The notes below the pieces were generated by a model. It worked only from the letters and a program-made list of their open reading frames with translations, made no database searches and had not been told where the DNA came from. The position numbers and the translations under genes are program-made. Source: Blepharisma japonicum (taxonomy: Eukaryota; Ciliophora; Heterotrichea; Heterotrichida; Blepharismidae). Taken from it: a stretch of DNA of 64,000 nt. Where the stretch lies: NCBI GenBank assembly GCA_949751835.1, contig CATKHK010000050.1, forward strand, positions 186,001-250,000, in the 5' to 3' direction. Shown here one piece after another: positions 9,689 through 21,092 of the stretch (position 1 is its first letter; every line of letters starts with the position of its first letter).

Positions 9689-11035
9689 TTACAGTATACT
9701 GTAAAACACTTTCAAGGTCGATTGAGCCCCAATCGACAAGATAATATGCCACACTTTTTCTCCTGTCTCATTTGTAAATCTTTTTTTAACTGCTTTTACA
9801 ACCTTCTCTGGTGCAAAGCAGGCAAATTCAGATTTTTTGACTCCTCTGACATCAACACATTCATATTCGCCATTCTTTCCAGGGCTTCTGCTTTCAAAAA
9901 CTCTCAATGAATTCCAAATATAAGCCAGCCCATCCTCTGAACCGCAAATCACAAATTTCTTATCAAATGATAAGTCAGCTCTGATTGGGCATTTTAAGTT
10001 TATATTTCCTTTGTATTTCTGCACCATTAGCTCTTCTTTAAACTTAAATAGCCGAATCCTGGAATCGTTAGTAGTGATTAATAAATAATCTTCATCCATG
10101 AATTGCAAAGCAGTGACTTTTCTGCCAAAACTTCTCAATCCGAATCGGTTTTTGCATTTAAGTTTATATTTGAGCCTCAATTTGCAGCCAGTTTTAGATT
10201 TGTATATTAGAACTTCCCCTTTCTCAAGCCCTGCGGCTAAAAATGCTCCATTTGGGGAATAGCACAAAACTGTTACTTTGTGAGAGGTTTGATAAAGCCC
10301 TTCATTTGTGAGTTCTGGGTATTTTGTAATCCTTATTAAACGATCATCGCTAGCCGTAGCAAAATGATCTTGATAAATTGGGTGAAAGCAGACTGAGTAG
10401 ACCTTTTTAAGATTTTCCAATGTAAATAATGAGCGCTCTTGGTTTTTGTTTCATATCTTGACTGTGCCATCGAGAGAAGAGCTAATTAAAAAGCCTTGAG
10501 CATTTCAACTGATTTCTGTGATTGCTTTAGTGTGTTCTGCCATAATGATCCTTGGAATATTTGATATCAACTGTGAAGAATTTGAATTGGGAGGGATTAT
10601 ATCATAAATAGAGATAATTCCAGTTTCTGCAGCAATTGCTAAATATTTACAGCAAGGCGAAAATTTAATTATCCAAATTTTACTTTTAATGCCTTGAACA
10701 AGGTCGATTTCTTGGGCTAAACGGACATTTGTGAAGTTTTGGGCATTTGAAGGCTTTGTACTTTTTTTGCGAATTAACTGAGGAGGAAGCAACTCTGGAG
10801 GTCTTTTCTTGTTAGAATTATGACTATTTGACCTATTGCTAGAGAATATAGTAGATTGTGAGTCCATTCTTGTAGATAGCTCAAATGAATTAGTAGCATT
10901 TGAGTCTTTTCGTAACTGCCTTGGAGGGATGAACATTGATGCTGATTCTGATGGATCAATTAAATTGCTAAAACTTTCATATGCATCGTAATACTTTGAC
11001 TTCCGATTGGGTTTGTGTTTGATAGGGATATTCAT
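9689..11035 (-). CDS. WD40-repeat protein
   Basis: 448 aa, with two TGA-Trp codons between 10421 and 10507 joining its halves. One of them gives the WD-repeat hallmark 'SLDGTVKIW'. The N-terminal about 110 residues are Ser/Asn-rich and disordered. From about residue 115 to 400 come WD-type blades: 'IWIIKFSPCCKYLAIAAETG', 'VLCYSPNGAFLAAGLEKGEV', 'VTALQFMDEDYLLITTNDSR', 'ADLSFDKKFVICGSEDGLAY'. The layout resembles the WDR44-like group (long disordered N-terminus, then a propeller starting with 'GIKSKIWIIKFSPCCKYLA'), in which the family binds Rab11. That subfamily link is tentative. It converges with the CCDC34-like gene, 83 bp between stops. Confidence 0.85.
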
Positions 11036-12345
11036 ATTATTTCTGTTTGAAACAAATATGCTTATTGATAAACGATAATATGAAATGTGAAACAGCTGAA
11101 ACGATTAATATGTCTATGTTTATTTAAAGAGTGTTGATGAAGAAACAATACTGTTTAATCAGCATTGATAATGAAAGGATGCAAATTAGTGTTTACTAGT
11201 TTGCAATAAAAATAAACCAATATAGAATTTACTCTTCCGTTTCAAAACTAAGATATTATTCCTTTTAATCAATATTTCAAACCATTGAGCAGTAACTGAA
11301 AACGATAAAATTGTATTTAATTAATTTATTTTTCACTTTAATAAACTGATCATCTCTTTTAATTATAATTTGGCACTTCTCTTAGTTGAAAAAAATATAG
11401 AGATCAATTAATCTATCAAAACCAAATGAATTTGTCAATCCTTGCTTGCATTCCCAAATAATAAAGGATATCAAATCCTGACTGAAGCAGCATATATAGA
11501 ACGCAAAAAAACACTTATATTCTTTACTGAAATTTATCAAGATGTCAAACATGATAATAGAACAATTAGTTTATAGAAAAGGTTTCAATATAATAAAATG
11601 GCAAAAATTAAATAAAAATAACTAAAATGCTTTATCTAATAAGTGAGACATTCCTTTAATTTTAGGACCTTATTAAATATGCAATAATAACTGATGTTCA
11701 TCAAATGCATTTATGAAAACGAAAATTTTAATACTTCTTTAAATCATCCATAAAGACTTATTTAAAACTGAAATACACTAGATTTATAAAGATTTAAAAA
11801 TTTAAATATTCAACATTTATAAAGATATAAAAAATTTTCTTCACCGATGAATAAAATGGGGCATTTTCTTTAGAATTGAATGCTTTTTTATTTTGTTTTA
11901 GTCAGTAAAAACAATTGATTACCCAATTTTCATCTCACCAAAATAAGCATTTAATCGAAATTCAAAATTCTTTATAATGTTTTCTAAAAATATCTTTAAT
12001 TCTAGAAATTCCATCATAAATAAATATGATAGTGTGTAAAATGCCTTACACTTGCAACAAAGTCCAAATCAATCCTATTTTAATATAAGAAACAGGAATT
12101 AAAGCATGCTAGCTATATTTTTATACACAAATTCCAAAATCAACTTAACTGATTATGATTTTTCAGCTTGAGATTTTATAACAAAAATTTCAAAACCTAG
12201 CTTATTTCTCAATTAATATTTATTTTAATTTTAAGTCACTGAAATTTATCCTTTTAAATAAGCCTCTAAAAAGACTTATGTTAAATCCGATTTTTTATTT
12301 TAATCTCCAAATTTTCTTACAAAATGCCAATAGCTCATATAAAAT
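11036..12345. other. Long AT-rich intergenic region
   Basis: 1.3 kb between two divergently transcribed genes (WD40 on minus, PHB-depolymerase-like on plus). No coding frame, tRNA or repeat was recognised. It presumably holds both promoters. Confidence 0.6.
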
Positions 12346-13332
12346 ATGGTGAGAAAATATTTTGTGGTCCTTGGACTTATCGTAGCAGCCCTTGCATCTC
12401 CATTTTCAGTATCTGGAATCAGTTCAGGTGGTTTCATGGCTGCTCAGATGCATGTTGCATTCTCTGCAGATTGCGTTGGTGCCGGAGTCATTGCAGGAGG
12501 TCCTTTTTACTGTGCCCTTGGCTCAGAAGTAACTGCAACCACAGCTTGCATGTCCTCTCCATACCTTCTTAAGCCTTCTTCCTATGTACAATACGCCAAC
12601 GAGCAAGCCGAAAAAGGAAACATTGATGCTTTAAGCAACTTAAGCTCAAACACCAATGGAATCTGGATTTTCTCCGGCCAAATGGATACAGTTGTTAACC
12701 AGAAGGTTGTAAAGGCTCTTCAGGCCTTCTACCAGAACTGGGTAAGCCCATCCAAAATTGCTACCGTCTATGACGTCTACGCCGAACATTCATGGGTGAC
12801 CAATAACGCAGGAAACCCATGTTACTACCTTGGATCTCCTTACATCAACAACTGCAAGACCGACGCAGCTGGGCTCATTCTTAAGCAAATTTACGGAAAT
12901 ATTGTCGCCCCAACCACAGCGGTTTCTTCCAACCTCAAGAGTTTCGAGCAGTCAAACTTTGCTGACGTCAGCTCTGCAGTAATGCTAAACGAAGGGTACG
13001 TCTATGTTCCAACTTCTTGCCAGTCCAACCCTACAAGCTGTAAAGTCCATCTTGCAATCCACGGCTGCCAACAGAACTACAATACAATTGGAAATAAATT
13101 CTTGGTCGAATCAAACCTCAACGGGTATGCTGAGGCCAACGGGATCATCGTGATTTACCCACAAGTAGACAGCAACATGATTAAGAACCCTGAAGGCTGC
13201 TGGGATTGGTGGGGATATGCAGGATCTGACTATGCACTTAAATCAGGCGTCCAGATGGCCGCTTTATATAAAATGACCCAAAACGTTCAACAACTGATTA
13301 GCGGTGCTCAATCAGTTGAGTGGGAGTTATAA
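12346..13332 (+). CDS. Secreted PHB-depolymerase-like esterase
   Basis: 328 aa, single exon. Residues 1-17 form a clear signal peptide (KYFVVLGLIVAALA). The mature part begins just before the nucleophile motif GISSG (24-28, Ser26). Asp in 'FSGQMDTVV' and His in 'YAEHSW' complete a plausible alpha/beta-hydrolase triad. Near the C-terminus 'HLAIHGCQQ' and 'GCWDWWGYAG' are features of extracellular poly(3-hydroxybutyrate) depolymerases and related esterases. It likely degrades polyester granules of bacterial prey, in food vacuoles or outside the cell. Codon use is markedly richer in C-ending codons than in the neighbours and all Trp are TGG, which suggests high expression. The family is mainly bacterial and fungal, so an ancient transfer is possible. 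Confidence 0.9.
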   Translation: MVRKYFVVLGLIVAALASPFSVSGISSGGFMAAQMHVAFSADCVGAGVIAGGPFYCALGSEVTATTACMSSPYLLKPSSYVQYANEQAEKGNIDALSNLSSNTNGIWIFSGQMDTVVNQKVVKALQAFYQNWVSPSKIATVYDVYAEHSWVTNNAGNPCYYLGSPYINNCKTDAAGLILKQIYGNIVAPTTAVSSNLKSFEQSNFADVSSAVMLNEGYVYVPTSCQSNPTSCKVHLAIHGCQQNYNTIGNKFLVESNLNGYAEANGIIVIYPQVDSNMIKNPEGCWDWWGYAGSDYALKSGVQMAALYKMTQNVQQLISGAQSVEWEL

Positions 13333-13486
13333 ATTTTAACGACTTTCTGCATACTCTGTCTTAGTTCATAATAAATATTTTTAATACTTTGCAATGTACA
13401 AGTTTGCTTTTTCACTTTTAATCTATATTTTCTCAAAATTAAATCATTACAGGAACTTAATTTAATATTAATGACATAATAAAATA

Positions 13487-15034
13487 ATGCATCAGCTGAG
13501 AGACCAAGTGAGCATGGAAGTGAATCCAATTATTGTCAAAAGCATTCTTCTTGCATTTATCATAGGGGTTGCTTGTTTTGCCACTCTATATTTGACTTAT
13601 CTGCTCCTTCACGACTATCTTGAAGTTGTATTCCTCAGCATTTTCTTTAGCATCTCAATCAGACCAATCAAAGATAACATCTTGATTTATTTTATGAGAC
13701 ACAAAAGTGAAAAACCTTACTTTTCAATGGTTAAAGAATCGCTTCTTTTCAACCTATTTTACCTTGTGAAATCTACAAAGAACATTTCAGCAAAATCTGT
13801 AATAAGCATAGGGCAGACAACTTTGATAGTATTACTCTCTGCAGCTTATCTAATCGTTTTCAAGCTTAAATTTAAGCTGTTTTGGTCAATATCTATTATC
13901 ATTGTTTTGCTAGATTTTATCATGAGACTTTTATATGATATTTATAACATTATAAGGCATAAAACCAGAATTGAGGTTCCTTCAGGGTTATTTATCACAT
14001 TTATCACTTTAGGCACAATTATTGGAGTTATAATGGTGCTTATTATATTGCATACATTGGCAATTGGCTATACAGTGCTAGAATTCAAGGACCAAGGTAA
14101 AGCATTAGTTGAGCAGTTTTCAGCCACGCTAAGCTCAAAGCAAGCGCAAGATTTAGTTAATAAAGTTTATGATGTTGCTAAAGAAAGCAACTTGATTGAG
14201 CTAACCAAGTTTGAATTTATTGATTTTTCTAATAAAGATTATCAGGCTTGCTCTGCATATATTGACGACCTTGACAATATCCCATTCCTTGGAAAACTCC
14301 TATCACCATATGTCAAAACTATAGACTATTGGCTCGATTATGCAAATCTCTCTTCATACCAAATTTTGAATTTCTATTACATTTATAGTGACTTGATCCA
14401 TGAGTTTCTTTTGGATGCCACATTTTTGACTGGGAATACTCTTTTTGCCTCTGTTACTTTAGTTACATCATCAATTACATCAACTCTTTCAACTATAATC
14501 TTATTCTTCACTTTAGTCATATTGCTTATGAATGACAAAAAAAGCTTGCTTGAGCGTATTTTTGCAGCCCTTCCTATGAATGCTTCAATGGAGTTTCCTC
14601 TTATCACAAGTATAAACATGACAGTAATTGGTTTATTTAAATCTTTATGACTATGTGCAGCACAACATTATGCTATCACATGAATCCTTTATGATTTTCT
14701 TGATATTGAAATGAAGTATACAGTTTCTGCTATCACTGCCTTCGTAGCACTGTTTCCAGTTTTATATTCCTGGTATTTCAACATCCCAACAATAATTTGG
14801 CTTTGCTTCAACATGAATTTTGGCAAAGCCATCGTTGTATTTGTGGTTGAGTTTTCACTTGACTTATTAGATGCTCACATATATGCTGAAAACATGAAAG
14901 GATCTAATCCTAATATCGTGGCCTTGGCAATGTTTTTGGGTATTTACCAGTTTGGTTTACTTGGAATTTTATACGGACCATTAATTGCCTCAGCAGTAAT
15001 CATTATATTGAATCATGGATCAATACCTAAGTAA
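13487..15034 (+). CDS. TMEM245-like / AI-2E family membrane transporter
   Basis: 515 aa, with TGA-Trp codons in 14648-14695 joining two open stretches. There are about seven to eight hydrophobic helices: two at the N-terminus, a pair around residues 105-145, one at about 165-190, and a C-terminal group after a 100-residue soluble loop (14080-14420). The C-terminus 'GLLGILYGPLIASAVI' with the preceding 'LAMFLGIYQF' is the signature of the AI-2E transporter superfamily; 'NDKKSLLERIFAALPM' before it is also typical. The size fits a short eukaryotic TMEM245-type member. The substrate is unknown. Its stop is 16 bp from the convergent ZMYND10 stop. Confidence 0.82.
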
Positions 15035-15050
15035 TTAACATTATATCTTA

Positions 15051-16376
15051 TTAGTCTAATTCTTCTATTTTCGATTTAGGCTTGGTACTTTGTGATTCTT
15101 TTTTGGAAAGTTCATCTGATAGAGATTCGCATACAATTTTGTGTGTTTTCCATGCGGAGACTTGACATTTTCTTGAGCAATACCATTGAGACTTGCATTT
15201 AGAGCATCTCTTGCTTGCAGGTGCTGAGCATACAGAACAGATTGGATCGTCAAGAATTTCCTCAATCCCTGCCATCAAAAGCTGCATGTCAGCTTTTCTT
15301 GTTTCATCATTCTCAATCAAAAAGTTACTTTTTTGGTACTCAGCAATTTCTCGTCAATTTTTCCCTGCAGAAATTCGTTGATATAATTCAGGAAGCTGCT
15401 GAATAACAAAAGCTGAAATCCCAGACTGTATTGTGGTGTCTCCAACTATGCTTAATTCTTCTAAAGCTCTAAGTAAATGGCTTAGCACAGGAATTTGGTC
15501 AATTACCACTTCATTGAGAAATTTCCTGATTCTCAAAATATTATTTTTTCTATACGAAGTGAGCTCATATTTACTTCTTACATCTTGATTCATGAATAAG
15601 TTGTAAATAGTTAGCCAAATTTGAGCCTCAACTTGAGGAATTTTTGCATCATCCCTTAAAGGTCTCCACTGTTGATCTTCAAAAATCATTTTTCCTCCTT
15701 TTTTACTTCTGATCCAAGGCTTCATTTCCATAAGTGGCACAAGAACGCAAAAAATATCGCACTGTTCCACCAAGTGTTGTACTAATGCCAATGTCATTCC
15801 TTCCATATGATCAGAAATGAATCTTATGATAGAAATGCTGCTGATCCCCATTGAGAATTCCAGCTCTTTCAGCTGATGTTCCAGTTCCTCAGCCCTTGTC
15901 ATTTCCCCTGTAAGTCTTTCCGCAGTTTCGTTTACCTGTGTAATTTTAATAAGTTTCCTATAAGCCCAATCCACAACATCAATTAAATAATCCCCTGCTT
16001 CTTCACACGCTGTCCTATGATACAGCAAAATTTCCAGTAGATTAGCAACAATTCCTTCATGATAAATCAGCATATAAGATCTTACACTGCTTAAAGCAAA
16101 CATCTCTTGGTGGCATAAAGGGAGCACGTTTGTTTTCCAGACTTCACTTACTATTAAATCATATATAAGTGTCCTCATTTTTTCGTCCATAACAACAGCT
16201 TCCTTCACATATTCATCTTCTCTTGCCCTTGCATTTCTGTGTGACTGCAGATTCAGCTTATATATGACCTCATGCTGCCTATTTCATTTAGGACTGGCAT
16301 ACTCCCTAACTTCTATTTCTTCAAGACCCCGCACATAATGTTCTACCTCATAGCTTGTGAGAATGTCTGCTTCCAT
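15051..16376 (-). CDS. ZMYND10: ZMYND10, axonemal dynein pre-assembly factor
   Basis: 441 aa, almost exactly the human length (440). TGA is read as Trp in 'PKWNRQHE' near the N-terminus and in 'GKNWREIAEYQ'. The N-terminus 'VEHYVRGLEEIEVREY..PKWNRQHEVIYKLNLQ' matches the family, as does 'VWKTNVLPL'. The C-terminal MYND zinc finger has all its ligands: CSVC ... CSKCKSQWYCSRKCQ ... H..VC. ZMYND10 works in the cytoplasm with LRRC6 and chaperones to assemble outer and inner dynein arms, as needed by a heavily ciliated cell. The start codon is only 27 bp from the divergent WD40 gene. Confidence 0.95.
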
Positions 16377-16403
16377 TTAACTACAATCATTTTAGCTTAA
16401 ACA
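16377..16403. promoter_or_regulatory. 27-bp divergent intergenic region
   Basis: This is all the DNA between the ATG codons of ZMYND10 (minus) and the WD40 gene (plus). Both 5' leaders and core promoters must lie here or overlap the opposite gene. Confidence 0.6.
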
Positions 16404-18011
16404 ATGTCTTTGAGAAATAGGGCAAAAAAAAGTTCTCAAAGCTATCTGCCACTCTGCGTCTGCAATATCCCAAAGCCTAGTAAATGGCTAGAAGGGCACT
16501 GCGGATCATGCTTGGGGCATTTGAACTCAATTTCTTCCTCTACTCAGGCTACTTGTTCAAGAACTCCCTCTCCAAATTTTGCTTCAAATAGACTTGCTCC
16601 GCGGTCGTTCGATATTTATGAAGGCCATGCATATAAAGGCCATATCAAGAGAACTGAAAGTGAATACTCTGCATTCCATATCCACCCAAAAATTGGCTCG
16701 CATAAACAGTCTTTAAGTAAAGGGAGTCAAATTGAAGCAAAAGCGCCTTATAAAGAAATTCTGGTTATGAGGCCAGAGTCAAGCTTATCAAGTTTAAAAT
16801 CTGCAGAGAGCTTCAAAAGGATTAAAAGTCCTATACACTTTCATAATGGATCTACACCAAATCCTAACTACTCACGAGAAACCTCTGAAGACATATATAG
16901 GAGTCAGAGATCGTTATCAATATATGATGCCCCTGAAGAGTCTTACTCTCAAAAGTCGTCAAACTCTTATATTCGCTCAACATCAAAAAGCTCTAAGAAT
17001 AGAAAAAGTAAAGAAAAAGTTTTCAAAATTTCAGGCAATTTTTCACCAGTTCCTGAGCTTCGAATTCAAAAGCCTATAAAATCTTATGGTGAGGAAAGCT
17101 TCACTCCATCAAAATCAATTTCGACTGAAAATATTTTTGAAGGACACTCAAATGGCGTAACAGCTCTATGTATTAATGATAATTCATTATGAAGCTCTAG
17201 TAGTGATTATTCTATACGTTCTTGGAACATATTAGGAACAGTAGATGCTTATCGAGGATTTATGAGGAATTCTTCAAGCAAAAAACCTCTCAACTCTCAT
17301 CTGAAAGCACATTCCAGACCGATACTGGACATTAAATGTATTGAAAAAGTTCTGATTTCAGGTGGTGCAGACGGTAAAATAAAGATATGAAGCATCAGCG
17401 AAAACATCGAGCCTATCACATGGTCGAAAGTTCATGATGGATTTGTGAGGGCTCTTGATATCCCATCTCAGCGAACCCTTTTATCATGTGGGGACTGTAG
17501 CATAAAAATCTGGGATTTGGAAACTCTGATATGTGCGAAGACATATGAGGAGCACACAAAGCCAGTTGAAAGCTTGGCTTTGATGTCATCATCGAAATTT
17601 CTCTCTTCTAGTCATGACTCCCTAATAAAATTGTGGGATCTTCGGACTTCCAGAAGCGAAAAATTGTTTATAGGACATTTAGACACGGTAAATACAGTTA
17701 AAATTTGGGATGAATATGCATTTCTATCAGGCTCTGATGACGGCTCAATTAAGGTGACATATAAATAGAAATGAGATTTAAGGACTGGTGGAATCCTCAG
17801 CAGTTTGAATTCAAAAGAAAGAGTTAAAGATGTCGAGAAAGCTGAAGGAAAAATCTTCAGTGCTGGCAAAAGCTTAAAGATGTGGGAAAATGCCACCTCC
17901 AGAAGCATAGATATCATTCAAGGCGGAATAAAATGCCTGAAATATCACGAAGCAAGCCGAGTGCTTTACAGCGGAGGAGCAGACGGATCAATAGCTGTAA
18001 TGACTATTTAG
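16404..18011 (+). CDS. WD40-repeat protein with disordered N-terminus
   Basis: 530 aa after removing a 15-nt intron (17754-17768) and reading TGA as Trp in several repeats. The N-terminal about 245 residues are Ser/Lys-rich and disordered, starting with a Cys-containing stretch (CNIPKPSKWLEGHCGSC). From 'IFEGHSNGVTALCI' on, a beta-propeller follows: 'GADGKIKIW', 'CGDCSIKIWDLETL', 'SSHDSLIKLWDLRTS', 'SGSDDGSIKKWDLRTG' (across the splice) and 'YSGGADGSIAV'. This gives about seven blades, a protein-interaction platform. The partner is unknown; shared promoter DNA with ZMYND10 raises the idea of a ciliary role. Confidence 0.88.
17754..17768 (+). other. 15-nt intron (gtgacatataaatag)
   Basis: Phase-0 intron in the WD40 gene. 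It removes an in-frame TAG and joins 'DDGSIK' to 'KWDLRTG', a canonical WD repeat. GTG replaces the usual GTA at its 5' end. A at position 10. Confidence 0.9.
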
Positions 18012-18079
18012 GCCATAAAAGTATAAAGTTTTGCGCTTTTTGTAACTTTAGTTTAACTTAAGTTTTGACAGAAGTAAAC

Positions 18080-18838
18080 TTAATACTTGGATAAGGAATT
18101 TAACTTGCCACAGGTCTCTTCAAGCAAATTCAGCAAGGTTTCTTCTGACTCTTCTCTTTCTCCTCGCTCTGCTTCGATTTCATTCTTCATCCTTGAAACT
18201 AAATCTTGCAGCATCACAAGCATAGCTTCTTCAGTTTCTTCCCTGGCTTTCCTTTCTTGATCAATTAGTCCTTGGGCTCTTTCGACTTCTTTATTGATGT
18301 CATTCATGTATTGTTCGCCCACCTTTTCTCTTTCAATAACTTCGTTCTTGAGCATAGATTCTATTGTAGGGATTCTTTCATTAAAATATTGCTTAATGGA
18401 ATCCAGCCCATCACTTCTCAACTTGGCTTCTCTTGAGACTTCAGCTTTTAGAGAGTTCATCCTATCATCCATAAGTTTTTGCAGTTTTACGTCTGCTTCT
18501 TTTTTTGAGGTGTCTGACTCCCCAAAATATCCTTTTAAAGCTTCTTCACGGTCTAACAGCTCATTTGTTCTTTGCTGGAAAAAGTTTTCTCTGGACTCTA
18601 TTGTGTCGTTTAAGGATTTTTGGAGAAAAGAGACTTGATCTTTGCAGTTGGAAAATTTCTTGGCGTTTTGTTCTTGGGCTTCTTCAAATCTTTGCTGAAG
18701 AATGTCGATTTTGGATTCCAGCTGGTCGACTCGAGATCCACGTTCGTTTTCAATTGTGACTTGGATTCCTGCGAGGCGTTCTGATATTTGGTAGATCCTG
18801 TCTTGATGAGGGGATGAACGACTACTATATGAACTCAT
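18080..18838 (-). CDS. SF-assemblin-like striated-fibre protein
   Basis: 252 aa, no intron, one almost unbroken coiled coil from about residue 15 to the end, preceded by a short Ser-rich head (MSSYSSRSSPHQDRIYQISE). Features of SF-assemblin/beta-giardin proteins: the head leading into 'ERLAGIQVTIENERGSRVD', internal repeats of 'R..E.E..E' such as 'IEAERGEREESEETLLNLLE', and the length. These proteins build striated rootlet fibres at basal bodies. The gene downstream of 18864-19960 on the same strand starts only 25 bp after that gene's likely stop. Confidence 0.87.
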   Translation of the reverse strand: MSSYSSRSSPHQDRIYQISERLAGIQVTIENERGSRVDQLESKIDILQQRFEEAQEQNAKKFSNCKDQVSFLQKSLNDTIESRENFFQQRTNELLDREEALKGYFGESDTSKKEADVKLQKLMDDRMNSLKAEVSREAKLRSDGLDSIKQYFNERIPTIESMLKNEVIEREKVGEQYMNDINKEVERAQGLIDQERKAREETEEAMLVMLQDLVSRMKNEIEAERGEREESEETLLNLLEETCGKLNSLSKY

Positions 18839-18863
18839 ATTAATTTATATTTACATAAGAAAC

Positions 18864-19960
18864 TACTTATCTGCAATAAAGATAAGTGCTTGCTCTTCAG
18901 ATGCATCAGAGGATTTTATTTCAATATTTTGATCGTCAACCTTTAGTTTTTGGCCATCTCATAAATTATCTTGGCCATTTGGTTTAACAATTTTTGCTTG
19001 AATTACCATAGGACTTCGATTTCTGACAGCAGGGACCTTAAATTCTGCAATTTTATCTTTATATGAGCTGCTGATTTGAGGCTGCTCTTCAGATATTTTT
19101 TTCTTCCTTATTTCATCAACTAAATTTACTTGTTGACCTTTTGGCTTAAGATCTACTTCAAATTGAGAAGGATGCTTTTCTTTTGGGTGGGGCTCAGGTG
19201 GGCAATTTATAGGAGAAATGCTCAGTAGTGGGTCACATTTAGTCAAATCTTTTAAACTTATATAGATTGTTGATACTTCTTTACTTTTGGTCTTCTGAGA
19301 GCTTAAACTTCTTGCAGATGATGGGGACTTTTTTATCAATTTCGTTTTCTGGACAATCTTTTGTTCTATTTTTGTTTTATTTCGAGCATTATCTAGAGTT
19401 GTGCAGCGAGGCTTGGTCTTATTGCCGTCTTTATTTTTAGGAGCAAAATTGTTTGGTTCTTGATTTCGTCTGCTTTCTGGTTTACTTTGAAATTTTTTGA
19501 TACCATCTCCATGTGAAATTACAGTTTCTCCATTTCCCAAAGGAATTAGCACTCCTGTGCTTGGAGTATTTGGTGTATTAACAGAGCGTGGAGTATAATA
19601 TTGGGCTTGGCCTTCATCAAATATAAAGCCGCTTTGGTCGATTGAAGTTCTGTAGCTCTCATTGCCAATATCTCCTACCATTTCTCCTGGGCGAATCATT
19701 TCAATATGCAAATGGTCTTCGTTTGGCTGAAAAACTCGAAGTGGATATCCTGGTGCTTGCTTAATTAGCCTATCAATTGTATCTAAAATATTACCTGGGT
19801 TTGAATATGAGCAGCTTGATTCCTGCCTGCATGTATCAGCTGAAAATGTTTTTAGAGGTGAAAATTCTGATATGGTAAGCTTGGTACCACATTGGTGGCA
19901 TGTATATTGCGAAAGAACTTCTTTGAGTTTGTGTTCTAATGAATTTTCTGAAATTGACAT
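18864..19960 (-). CDS. Unrecognised protein with N-terminal Cys pairs
   Basis: About 365 aa. The N-terminus 'YTCHQCGTKL' plus later 'DTCRQESSC' could bind one zinc ion. Residues 55-90 (ILDTIDRLIKQAPGYPLRVF..) look folded; from 115 on it is Ser/Pro/Lys-rich and likely disordered, with a basic stretch near 200-230. A TGA at 18959-18961 is read as Trp and the frame appears to end '...ALIFIADK' at TAG 18864-18866. That last piece is less certain: the end depends on exact base count around 18900, which I could not confirm. No family recognised. Confidence 0.65.
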
Positions 19961-20212
19961 TGTTTATGAATTTATAAAAATGTTGCCAAATTTAATTTGA
20001 ATTAAAATTGATGCTCACCATTGCGAAATAATGATAGATTAAATACAAAATCATCACAGATGCATTCATAATGGCTTTCCCTAATAATTAAATATTAATT
20101 GAGTCGTAAAAATACAAGGTCTACACTGAATCTAATTATAGATTTATATTAGTACTATATTGCACACTTAATAAAAATTTGCATAATGGCATATTAATTT
20201 AACTTATCTAAA

Positions 20213-20848
20213 ATGGGTGCTTGCTTTGGAAACTCAAATAAAGCAAAAGCTCCAGAAAATGACAAAACAAGAATCTCTCAAGAAGACAAAGAAATTGCCC
20301 AGCTCAAATCAACTCGAGATAAAGTCAAGCATTTTCTTAGAAAGCTAGAAACCAACATCCAAAGCTGCAAAGATGCTGTCAAAACTTGCATTAAAAATAA
20401 AGATAAGCCCAGGGCTATGCTAGCACTAAAAAAGCAAAAATATCTTGAGAAGAACTTGGAAAGCGGCCAAAATCAACTCATAAATTTAGAGCAGATTATT
20501 AATGACGTTGAGCAAGCACAAATTCAAAGAGACATCGTCCAAGCAATGAAGCAAGGCACCGAATTTCTTAAGCAAATTAACGATCAGCTCACAATAAATG
20601 ACGTTGAAAAGCTTATGGCTGATACAGAAGATGCTATTGAGTACCAGCAGGAAATTGGAAGATTGCTTGCTCAGCAAGGAATTCAAGAAAGCGACCAAGA
20701 TTTAGAAAAAGAACTTGAAAAATTGGATGAAATTGAAGCTTTAGAAGTGGAATCAGAAATCCCAGCACCACCAAAACACAAGAAGCATAGGAAGAAAAAG
20801 GTAGTTGAGGAAGAGGAAAATGAAGAAAAAGTTGAAGTTTATGCATAG
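20213..20848 (+). CDS. CHMP6: CHMP6/Vps20 ESCRT-III subunit
   Basis: 211 aa, single exon. It starts 'MGACFGN', giving a myristoylatable Gly2 as in CHMP6/Vps20. 'ISQEDKEIAQLKSTRDKVKHF' matches the first helix, 'KPRAMLALKKQKYLEKNLE' the basic helix 2, and 'TINDVEKLMADTEDAIEYQQEI' the conserved helix before the acidic tail (DQDLEKELEKLDEIEALE). Unusual is the C-terminal extension of about 30 residues with a Lys/His-rich then Glu-rich tract (KHKKHRKKK...EEEENEEK). It acts on endosomes, linking ESCRT-II to the ESCRT-III filament. Confidence 0.93.
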   Translation: MGACFGNSNKAKAPENDKTRISQEDKEIAQLKSTRDKVKHFLRKLETNIQSCKDAVKTCIKNKDKPRAMLALKKQKYLEKNLESGQNQLINLEQIINDVEQAQIQRDIVQAMKQGTEFLKQINDQLTINDVEKLMADTEDAIEYQQEIGRLLAQQGIQESDQDLEKELEKLDEIEALEVESEIPAPPKHKKHRKKKVVEEEENEEKVEVYA

Positions 20849-21092
20849 TTCATATTAACTTGATAGCATTGAATTTTAAATATGATTATTTGAAATGATA
20901 AAAGATAAAGATTGCTTTAACTTTATATTAAAAAGTTTTATATAGAGAATACTAGGGGAAAGATATTGAATGCGCAAATTCAAATGCTAGATAATCTTTG
21001 AATATAACTAAGTTGATGAAACTCCATGTTGCCCTATAAGTTGTTCTAGATGAAGAATATCAACTTTAAAACGCATTAAATTGCATAAATAA

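Noticed and set aside
9641-9910. Plus-strand 89-codon frame
   Set aside because: Antisense to the WD40 gene; no independent support.
12324-12572. Overlapping 82-codon frame starting 22 bases upstream of the PHB-depolymerase-like gene
   Set aside because: A different frame over a clearly coding region with signal peptide and catalytic motif; shadow frame.
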